DNA of 35,742 nt from Verrucomicrobiota bacterium (GTDB taxonomy: Bacteria; Verrucomicrobiota; Verrucomicrobiia; Palsa-1439). The notes beneath the pieces were generated by a model that saw only the letters and a program-made list of their open reading frames with translations, was not told where the DNA came from and did not search any database. The number at the start of each line of letters is the position of its first letter. Position 1 is the stretch's first letter. Below, in pieces: positions 26,350-33,166 of the stretch. A program made the position numbers and the translations under genes. Location of the stretch: assembly GCA_003152315.1 (NCBI GenBank), contig PLZV01000028.1, positions 1 through 35,742 on the forward strand. The letters are read 5' to 3'.

Positions 26350-27908
26350 CAAACATTTCGTCCCATGCGGAAGAAGCCTCGCCACGACGGTGGTGGCTGC
26401 CGTCGCTCACCCAATTCCTCTGGATCGCGTTCTTCCTGGCCATTCTCTTGACCGACTGGCGCCAGGTGCTTATCAACGCTGATGGTGACCCGTGCTGGCA
26501 TTGGCAAACGGGCAATTGGATGATCGAACATCACGCCATCATGCGCACCGACCTGTTTTCCCACACCCGACCCGGTGCGCCGTTCGTGACGAAGGAATGG
26601 CTGAGCGAGGTGCTCTTTGCGGCAGCGGGAAACCGGCTCGGCTGGAACGGTGTGGCGCTGGTTGCGGCACTGGTCATTGCGACCACGCTGGCGCTGCTGC
26701 ACCGGCAACTCCTGGCCGAGGGGAGCGACACGCTGCTCTCAACGGCGCTGGTTATGCTATCGGCGTTGGCCTGCTCGATGCATTGGTTGGCGCGACCACA
26801 TTTGTTCACGTTGTTCTTCGTGGTCGTCTTCGCGTGGCAACTGAGGTGGTTCGATCGTGACCGCGTGGGCTCGCGGCAGCTTTTCCTGTGGCTGGTACCC
26901 CTGACAGTATTGTGGACAAACCTCCACGGAGGGTTCCTCGCGGGACTCACTCTCATCGGCATCCATTTCGTCGGCAACATCGTGCGCGCGCTAATGGACA
27001 GTACGTCCTCACGACCCGCTTTACGCCGCCGGGTGATCACGCTAGGGATTCTGGGGGTGACCTGTGCGCTGACGACGCTCCTGAATCCGAATGGGTGGAA
27101 ACTCCATCAGCACCTGCTGAGTTTCTTGCGGGACCCCTCGCAGTCGTATTTCACGAGCGAGTGGAACTCCGCCAATTTCCACTTTGCCGGGATGCGCGGT
27201 TTCACGCTGCAGTTGTTGGTTCTCGGATTCATGTTGGTCGTCCTCCGCCGGCCTTGGGCGACCACCGATCTCCTCCTCATCGCTTTTTGGTTATACTCAG
27301 GACTGAACGCCATGCGTAACGTGCCGATCTTCGCGCTGATCGCCACGCCAATTTTCGCTGAACACCTGTCCGCCGGGTGGCAGGGTGTGCGCGAATCGGT
27401 ATGGAGTCGCTCGTTGCGCAGGGTCTCAAATGACGTGGGTGCGCTGAATCGCGTTGCGGGTGGCAACGGTCTGGTGGCTGTGGTCATCGGGGCCATGCTG
27501 CTCATTCTGGCAAAACCAGTACTTGTCGGAGGCCCCCCAGTTGTAAAGACGGAGATTTGGGCGAATCGGTTTCCGGTGGCAACCGCGAATTACCTGCGAG
27601 CACATCCGGAGACTGTCCACGGCGAGATATTCAACGAGGATGGTTGGGGTGGCTACCTCATCCTCTACCTGCCAGAACGCAAGGTATTCATCGACGGCCG
27701 CGACGATTTCTATGACGAGGCGTTGCTCCACGAGTTTGCCGACGTCTCGCACCTGACCCCTGCCTGGGAGAAAGTGCTCGGAAAATATCACGTCGGCTGG
27801 ACGATGTTGCCCGTGCAACATCCGCTGAATCGCATTTTGGAAATGCGGCCGGACTGGCAGTTGGTTTACTCCAACCAAGTGGCGCTCGTCTTCTCTCGCG
27901 CGTCATGA
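26346..27908 (+). CDS. Polytopic membrane protein, tandem paralogue 3 of 4
   Basis: This 520-residue protein begins at the ATG in the ATGA overlap with paralogue 2 (26346-26349). Approximate layout: short cytosolic N-terminus, helix 1 at 22-42, DGDPCWH motif (Asp46, Asp48, His52), TDLFSHT at 69-75, KEWLSEVLF at 83-91, helices to residue 340 with MHWLARPH (145-152), NLHGGF (192-197) and NPNGWKLH (247-254), a last helix around 376-390, and a soluble C-terminal part with FIDGRDDFYD (448-457) and WTMLPVQHPLN. All landmarks align with the other copies. Function not known. Confidence 0.8.
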   Translation: MTNISSHAEEASPRRWWLPSLTQFLWIAFFLAILLTDWRQVLINADGDPCWHWQTGNWMIEHHAIMRTDLFSHTRPGAPFVTKEWLSEVLFAAAGNRLGWNGVALVAALVIATTLALLHRQLLAEGSDTLLSTALVMLSALACSMHWLARPHLFTLFFVVVFAWQLRWFDRDRVGSRQLFLWLVPLTVLWTNLHGGFLAGLTLIGIHFVGNIVRALMDSTSSRPALRRRVITLGILGVTCALTTLLNPNGWKLHQHLLSFLRDPSQSYFTSEWNSANFHFAGMRGFTLQLLVLGFMLVVLRRPWATTDLLLIAFWLYSGLNAMRNVPIFALIATPIFAEHLSAGWQGVRESVWSRSLRRVSNDVGALNRVAGGNGLVAVVIGAMLLILAKPVLVGGPPVVKTEIWANRFPVATANYLRAHPETVHGEIFNEDGWGGYLILYLPERKVFIDGRDDFYDEALLHEFADVSHLTPAWEKVLGKYHVGWTMLPVQHPLNRILEMRPDWQLVYSNQVALVFSRAS

Positions 27909-29470
27909 CCAGTGACACTACCAACGCCCTGACTATTCCGCGCCGCAGCCCGTGGCTGCCCACCATCGGGTTGTCCCTTTGGCTGATCTTCATGCTGGGA
28001 CTTTCGCTTTCGCAATGGCGGCTGGTCATGATCAACGCGGACGGTGACCCGTCTCTGCATTGGCGGATTGGCCAATGGATGATCGAGCACCGCGCCGTGA
28101 TTCACACTGACGTCTTCTCCCACACGCGCCCCGGTAAGACTGTGGTGACGATGGAGTGGCTGACCGAAGTGACGTTCGCTGCAGCCGGTGACGCGCTCGG
28201 CTGGAATGGCATCGTGTTGTTGGCGGCGGCATTCATCGCCACCAGCCTGTGGATCCTGTATCGCCAACTGTTGTCCGAAGGCAACGACGTCTTGCTCTCA
28301 ACCGGGTTGACCCTGCTGGCGGCCACGACCTGCTCCATGCACTGGCTGGCACGACCGCATGTGGTCTCATTCGCTCTCCTGACGTTTTGGGCCTGGCAAC
28401 TCCGCGCTTTTGAACAGGGTCGCCTGTCCACGCGCCGATTATTTGTGGTGCTCTTACCCTTAACCGCGCTGTGGGTCAATCTTCATGCGGGATTCCTCAC
28501 CGGTCTGATATTGATTGGTGTTCATTTTGTCGGCGCGGGTACGGAGTTGCTGACCCGAGATGCCGCACAGCGCACGATCGCCCGTGGCCGGATGGCGGTG
28601 TTCATGTTGCTAGGAGTCAGTTGCCTGGTAGCGTCGCTCGCCAATCCCAACGGCTGGAAGTTGCATGCCTATATCCTCGATTTTCTGCAATATCCGAAAT
28701 TGGTCGGCTTGGTGAACGAATTCCGTTCGCCTGATTTTCACTCGAACGGTACGCGTGGATTCTTGATGATGTTGTTGGCGCTCGCCTTCACATTGGTTGT
28801 GGCGCGGCCGCGACTCAGCCGGACCGAAACCCTTCTGGTCGGCTGGGCGGGATGTTTTGCGTTGCGTTGGGTGCGCAACCTGCCGATTTTCGCGATCGTG
28901 GTGACGCCGATTTTGGCGCAACACCTGACTCTCTGGCTGCAGCAGCCCCTCGATTCCGGCCTCCTGATGTGGTACCGGAAGACTTGCAACAAGGTGAGCG
29001 AAATCAACCGGCGCGTGGACGGCCGGTGCTTGGTGGGGATCGTGTTGGTGATGCTGCTGTTGGTGGTCGCCAGACCGCGGGTGGTGGGCGGTGAACCAAT
29101 CCTGGCCACGGAATTACTGACGAATCGATTTCCAGTGGCTGCCGTGCAATTCCTGGAGCGGAACCCCGCGGTGGTGCACGGCGAGATGTTTAACGACTAT
29201 GGTTGGGGAGGCTATCTCATGCTGGCGCTGTCCGCGCACAAGGTCTTCGTGGACGGACGCAACGACTTCTATGGGTCGGAACTCATTCAGGATTTCGATA
29301 CCGTGAACCGGGTTCATCCCGGCTGGGACGACGTCCTGCAAAAATATAAAGTCGGCTGGACGATCCTGCCGCGCGCACACCCGTTGAACGAACTGCTCGC
29401 GCTACGCAAGGATTGGAGCCTGTCGTATAAGGATGATGTCACTGCCATTTATTCCCACCATCTGGAATGA
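27905..29470 (+). CDS. Polytopic membrane protein, tandem paralogue 4 of 4
   Basis: This 521-residue protein starts in an ATGA overlap with paralogue 3 (27905-27908). Family motifs: DGDPSLH (Asp46, Asp48, His52), TDVFSHTRPG, MEWLTEVTF, MHWLARPH, VNLHAGF (Ala for Gly), NPNGWKLH, DFHSNGTRGFL, VRNLPIFA, FVDGRNDFYG and WTILPRAHPLN. It is the last gene of the quartet and ends 7 bases before the stop of the convergent sigma-54 activator. No terminator hairpin fits into that gap. As for the other copies, an inner-membrane location is clear and the activity is unknown. Confidence 0.8.
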   Translation: MTSDTTNALTIPRRSPWLPTIGLSLWLIFMLGLSLSQWRLVMINADGDPSLHWRIGQWMIEHRAVIHTDVFSHTRPGKTVVTMEWLTEVTFAAAGDALGWNGIVLLAAAFIATSLWILYRQLLSEGNDVLLSTGLTLLAATTCSMHWLARPHVVSFALLTFWAWQLRAFEQGRLSTRRLFVVLLPLTALWVNLHAGFLTGLILIGVHFVGAGTELLTRDAAQRTIARGRMAVFMLLGVSCLVASLANPNGWKLHAYILDFLQYPKLVGLVNEFRSPDFHSNGTRGFLMMLLALAFTLVVARPRLSRTETLLVGWAGCFALRWVRNLPIFAIVVTPILAQHLTLWLQQPLDSGLLMWYRKTCNKVSEINRRVDGRCLVGIVLVMLLLVVARPRVVGGEPILATELLTNRFPVAAVQFLERNPAVVHGEMFNDYGWGGYLMLALSAHKVFVDGRNDFYGSELIQDFDTVNRVHPGWDDVLQKYKVGWTILPRAHPLNELLALRKDWSLSYKDDVTAIYSHHLE

Positions 29471-29477
29471 GCCACGG

Positions 29478-30869
29478 TCAGCGAATCGCGTCGGGGTCGA
29501 TCTGGTATTTTTTCAACTTGGCGTAGAGCGTCGTGCGACTGATCTGGAGGGTCTCGGCGGTGCGCTTGATATTGCCCGAATGTTGGCGGAGCGCATTGAT
29601 GAGAATTTGTTTCTCGGGTTCTCCCAGTTGGTCGGCCAGCGCGGCCGACTGCGATCCCAATACCGGCTTGGATTCCGTAATGCGCCTGGGCAGATCACTG
29701 GCATCGATGAGCGAGGATTTCGCCAGCACCACCGCTTGCAGGACCACGTTTTCCAGTTCGCGCACGTTACCGGACCAGTTGTACCGGCACAACACATCGA
29801 TCGCGGCGTCGGTGAAACCGCGTAAATCCTTGCCGTTCTGCCGGGAAAACCGTCGCAGAAATTCCATCGCCAGTAACGGGATGTCCACCGTGCGATCGCG
29901 GAGCGGCGGCAACTCGATCTGCACGACATTGAGCCGGTGATAGAGGTCCTCCCGAAAAATCCCCTCGGTTACGCAGGTTTCCAGCGGGCGGTTCGTCGCC
30001 GCAATGATGCGCACGTCCACCGAGATCGACTTGGAACCGCCCACGCGCTCGAACGTGCGCGTCTGTAACACACGCAACAGTTTTGCTTGTACGTTGAGAT
30101 TGATGGTGGCGACTTCGTCCAGAAAAAGAGTTCCCGCGTTGGCTCGCTCGAAGCGGCCGACGTGACGATCCACCGCGCCCGTAAAGGCCCCTTTTTCGTG
30201 ACCGAACAACTCGCTCTCCAAAAGCTCGCGGGCCAGCGCGGTGCAATCAAGCGTGACAAACGGTTTGCCATGGCGCCCGCTCGCTTCGTGAATGGCACGG
30301 GCCACGAGTTCCTTGCCCGTCCCGGTTTCTCCGTGGATCAGCACGTTGGCGTAGGAATCAGCGATGGTTTGGATCAACTCGAACATATCGCGCATCTGCG
30401 GGTTCTGGCTGATGATCCCGTAGAAGCCTTGCACCGGCGCGGCGAGCAGTCCCCGGGTCCGTGGATCCACAACGGAGGTTCGCACCAGAGTCCCGATTTC
30501 ACGTACTACCTGCCCAACACGCTCTCGCAGCGTCGTCAGCGCCCCGGGATCCTCTGACTTCTGGAGGTAATCGAAGATTCCCAGTTTGGTCGCCCGAACT
30601 GCCTGTTCCACCGTCGCCTTGGCGGTGTGGACGATGACCGTGGTTTCCGGGAAAACCTGGCGCATCTGCTCCAAAAATGCGGTGCCGTCCGTCCCAGACA
30701 TATTGATCTCGGCAATGACGATATCAATGCTCCGTGCGTCCAGAAGCAGCATTGTATCCTCGACCGAATTCGCCGAAAACATCTCACATTCGTCTTGAAT
30801 GAGGAGCTCTGACAGCTTGAGGGTCCAGGAAATATCTTGGTCTACTACCAGTATCTTCGCTCTTGGCAT
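29478..30869 (-). CDS. NtrC-family sigma-54-dependent response regulator with Glu at the phosphorylation site
   Basis: This 463-residue protein has the three NtrC domains. Receiver (1-120): acidic pocket VVDQD, but IVIAEINMSG has Glu54 where the phosphoacceptor Asp stands; Thr82 and Lys104 are kept. AAA+ domain (about 155-395): Walker A GETGTGKE (180-187), the sigma-54 contact loop GAFTGA (227-232), Walker B GTLFLDEV, and the Arg-rich sensor FREDLYHRLNVV. C-terminus (420-455): Fis-type helix-turn-helix (NIKRTAETLQISRTTLYAKL). The ATG at 30869 follows GGGAGGGG by 8 bases. It activates sigma-54 promoters by ATP-driven remodelling. No histidine kinase gene is adjacent. The Tad pilin promoter is a candidate target. 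Confidence 0.95.
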   Translation of the reverse strand: MPRAKILVVDQDISWTLKLSELLIQDECEMFSANSVEDTMLLLDARSIDIVIAEINMSGTDGTAFLEQMRQVFPETTVIVHTAKATVEQAVRATKLGIFDYLQKSEDPGALTTLRERVGQVVREIGTLVRTSVVDPRTRGLLAAPVQGFYGIISQNPQMRDMFELIQTIADSYANVLIHGETGTGKELVARAIHEASGRHGKPFVTLDCTALARELLESELFGHEKGAFTGAVDRHVGRFERANAGTLFLDEVATINLNVQAKLLRVLQTRTFERVGGSKSISVDVRIIAATNRPLETCVTEGIFREDLYHRLNVVQIELPPLRDRTVDIPLLAMEFLRRFSRQNGKDLRGFTDAAIDVLCRYNWSGNVRELENVVLQAVVLAKSSLIDASDLPRRITESKPVLGSQSAALADQLGEPEKQILINALRQHSGNIKRTAETLQISRTTLYAKLKKYQIDPDAIR

Positions 30870-31053
30870 GTCCAGCGCCCCTCCCGACATGTAAACCTGG
30901 CCGGCCAACACCCTGACCTGCAGGCGCTGCCACGTAGGCGGCGTCTACACTATGTTAAGCACCTTCCAAGCCAAAGGAAAACGGCCAGTCATACTTTTGG
31001 GGGCGCAAAGTGGACATGTTCATAGGCTCCGGTAGTCTATCTGTCAAGGCTTA

Positions 31054-31085
31054 ACGGCCAATGGTAACCTAAGCCACTTGGCCGT
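31054..31085. repeat. Long inverted repeat upstream of the sigma-54 activator
   Basis: ACGGCCAA (31054-31061) pairs with TTGGCCGT (31078-31085), and TGG/CCA extends it to 11 pairs with one bulged C around a 9-base loop. It lies about 190-215 bases upstream of the activator ATG and might be an operator, an activator site or a terminator. Confidence 0.5.
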
Positions 31086-31194
31086 ACTGACATGACAGGA
31101 ATTCTGAACTGGGCATGTTATGAATGGATAAGACTAGTGGTTTTCAGTCAGCAAACACTGAGGCGAACCAAATAAGCTATCTTCGGATGAACCC

Positions 31195-31225
31195 GATGGA
31201 CAAATAAGGGCCTTGAGCGTCCATC
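31195..31225 (-). terminator. Weak hairpin after fabI
   Basis: GATGGAC (31195-31201) pairs with GTCCATC (31219-31225), with AAGG/CCTT inside. It lies about 57 bases after the fabI stop. There is no T run, so a terminator role is uncertain. Confidence 0.3.
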
Positions 31226-31281
31226 AAACCAAGCGAAAACTCGCATGTGTTTCGCACAGAGACCATTAACCCAATAGATCA

Positions 31282-32064
31282 CTACATTCCCATGATTTCG
31301 TACCCACAATCGACGTACACTACTTGCCCCGTCGTCGCCGTTGACATATCACTTGCCAAAAATAGCCCTGTCGTGCCCAGTTCCTTCGGATCGAGGTTCC
31401 TCTTCAAAGGTGCCCGCTCTTCATAGTGCTGGAGCATTTGCGTGAAGCCAGAAATACCACGCGCTGCCAGCGTGTTGACCGGGCCGGCGCTGATCGCGTT
31501 CACCCGAATCTTCCTCGGTCCCAAATCGTACGCGAGATAGCGAACGGAGGCTTCCAGTGAAGCCTTGGCTACGCCCATCACATTATAATGCGGCACCACC
31601 TTGACCGAGCCATGGTACGTCATCGCCAGAATCGACCCACCCTCCGTCATCAACGGCGCCGCTCCCCGCGCCATCGCCACCAATGAGTATGCGCTGACAT
31701 CGTGTGCGACCCGGAAGGCTTCGCGCGAGGTATCGAGGAACTGGCCTTCCAGCGCCTCCTTCGGCGCATAGGCCACCGAATGCAGCAAGAAATGGAGTTT
31801 CCCGAAATCCTTCCCAACCTGCTCGAAGACCCGCGCGATGTCTTCATCGCGGGTCACGTCACACGGATACATCGGCGTGTCTTGGCCAAAACTGGACACC
31901 AACTCCTCGACATTCTCCTTCAGCCGCTCGCCCTGATAGGTAAACGCCAGCTTCGCCCCGGCGTCATGCCACGCCTGCGCGATGGCCCAGGCGATCGAGC
32001 GCCTGCTGGCCACTCCAAAGACGATTCCGCATCTCCCCGCCAATGACGTCACGTTGGGTTGCAT
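31282..32064 (-). CDS. fabI: Enoyl-[acyl-carrier-protein] reductase (NADH)
   Basis: This 260-residue protein is FabI, which reduces trans-2-enoyl-ACP in the last step of each fatty-acid elongation cycle. Seen: the FabI-type nucleotide motif GVASRRSIAWAIAQ (G-x5-S-I-A in place of the GxxxGIG of other SDRs), LLHSVAYAPKEAL, and the active-site set Tyr150, Tyr160 and Lys167 (Y-x6-K in HYNVMGVAKASLEASVRYLA), then INAISAGPVNTLAARGI-like sequence and the C-terminal GQVVYVDCGYEIMG. Length is normal. It is transcribed toward the sigma-54 activator, after a 217-base-pair separation from its stop to the dyad region. Triclosan-class inhibitors act on this family. Confidence 0.97.
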   Translation of the reverse strand: MQPNVTSLAGRCGIVFGVASRRSIAWAIAQAWHDAGAKLAFTYQGERLKENVEELVSSFGQDTPMYPCDVTRDEDIARVFEQVGKDFGKLHFLLHSVAYAPKEALEGQFLDTSREAFRVAHDVSAYSLVAMARGAAPLMTEGGSILAMTYHGSVKVVPHYNVMGVAKASLEASVRYLAYDLGPRKIRVNAISAGPVNTLAARGISGFTQMLQHYEERAPLKRNLDPKELGTTGLFLASDMSTATTGQVVYVDCGYEIMGM

Positions 32065-32097
32065 ACCCGAAGATACTTAAGAAACCCCTGCCAACAA

Positions 32098-32472
32098 TCA
32101 AGCTTCATTGTTCCGCTTCGCCGCTATAAAACATCCACACGCTGCGGCCACGGAACCCACCGCGATCATGATGGCCACCGAACCCGGGCGCTTCAACACG
32201 TCGCACAGGTCCCACCACTTCACCACCAAGACGCCCAGCTTTCCGTTATACATTTCCACATCGTGCGAGAAGCTCTTTGAGTCGGCGGGCGCCAGCGAGC
32301 CATCCTGCCACGCACCGTCCGCATTGGCGCCCTGCCCCGCGGAACGATTCTGTCCAATCGCATAAACAATGCAAGCGCCGACAATGCCCAGAAGCAGCAC
32401 GATGACCCCGACCGTGTTGAGCGCCGCACGGCTCTTCAAAGCCGAACCTCGCGTTGCTGTCGAGTTGATCAC
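32098..32472 (-). CDS. Small membrane protein, function unknown (124 aa)
   Basis: This 124-residue protein has two membrane segments, near residues 20-42 (NTVGVIVLLLGIVGACIVYA) and 97-116 (VAIMIAVGSVAAACGCFIAA), with a soluble loop between them (MYNGKLGVLVVKWWDLCDVL). I do not recognise a family. It starts at a GTG in a GTGA overlap with the cyclase-family gene (32469-32472), so the two are probably coupled. It ends 33 bases before the fabI start, and the three genes may form one transcript. The conserved-looking Trp-rich loop suggests a membrane-bound partner role, but nothing firmer can be said. Confidence 0.65.
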   Translation of the reverse strand: MINSTATRGSALKSRAALNTVGVIVLLLGIVGACIVYAIGQNRSAGQGANADGAWQDGSLAPADSKSFSHDVEMYNGKLGVLVVKWWDLCDVLKRPGSVAIMIAVGSVAAACGCFIAAKRNNEA

Positions 32473-33107
32473 GTCAATGTCCGCAACACCACCCGTGCCG
32501 GCGCGCCGTCCGCGCCTTTCAGTTTCACCGGCAGCGCAATCAGCTCATAATCTCCGGCGGGGACTTCCGATAGATTCAAGCTTTCCACAATGACCACGCC
32601 CATCCCCAGCAGGATCTCATGCACCGGGTGCGTCTTGCTACCAAAGGCTTCGACCGATAGATAATCAACACCGACCAACTCCACTCCATGCTCGATCAAG
32701 TGTGCGGCGCTGTCCGCAGCCAGCGCCGTAAAACCCTTGTCGAATTCGCGGTCACCCTGCGCCCAATGCCGCGAGTTGCGCGTTTTAAATAACGCCCGCG
32801 TGACACCGCGCCAATCGCACTTCTCCAACGCTGCCGCCGTGATATCGCCCGTGACGTTCGTCAAATCGAAGACGCGGCACGGACCGATGAGAGTGTCCAA
32901 CGAAAGTTGGTCGATCCCCAAGCCGTTCTTGTCGAAATGAAACGGCGCATCCAGGTGCGTTCCCGTGTGCGCCCCCATGTCGAGGTGCGTGACGTTGGCC
33001 GCATCCCCCAACGCAATGCTGCTCGCCAGGTTCATCACCAGTTTCGGATCGCCGGGCCACGTCGGCAACCCGTCCCACACCAACACACTGATATCGTAAA
33101 TTTTCAC
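32469..33107 (-). CDS. Cyclase family protein (kynurenine formamidase-like metal hydrolase)
   Basis: This 212-residue protein belongs to the cyclase family that includes bacterial kynurenine formamidase. The metal-binding motif HTGTHLDAPFHF (about 47-58) is the family signature. Upstream is the conserved YDISVLVWDGLPTWPGD start, and later GVELVGVDYLSVEAFGSKTH and HEILLGMGVVIVESLNLSEV, also typical. The reaction is probably hydrolysis of an amide or lactone; without tryptophan-pathway neighbours the substrate remains open. It begins with GTG and has only a weak ribosome site. It overlaps the next gene by 4 bases and lies 59 bases after the debranching enzyme. Confidence 0.92.
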   Translation of the reverse strand: MKIYDISVLVWDGLPTWPGDPKLVMNLASSIALGDAANVTHLDMGAHTGTHLDAPFHFDKNGLGIDQLSLDTLIGPCRVFDLTNVTGDITAAALEKCDWRGVTRALFKTRNSRHWAQGDREFDKGFTALAADSAAHLIEHGVELVGVDYLSVEAFGSKTHPVHEILLGMGVVIVESLNLSEVPAGDYELIALPVKLKGADGAPARVVLRTLT

Positions 33108-33166
33108 AATCGTCTTCTATCCATTTCTTGTTTTTGGAGCGCGAGGCGAATTCTCTTCACCGTCGA

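Larger units (their letters stand above)
30870..31281. other. Gene-free region upstream of the sigma-54 activator
   Basis: About 410 bases with no credible gene. It contains the activator's ribosome site, two AACGGCCA copies (30980-30987 and 31053-31060, 73 bases apart), a strong dyad (31054-31085), and a weaker hairpin near the end of fabI (31195-31225). It is AT-richer than the coding regions and probably holds the activator's promoter. Confidence 0.55.
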
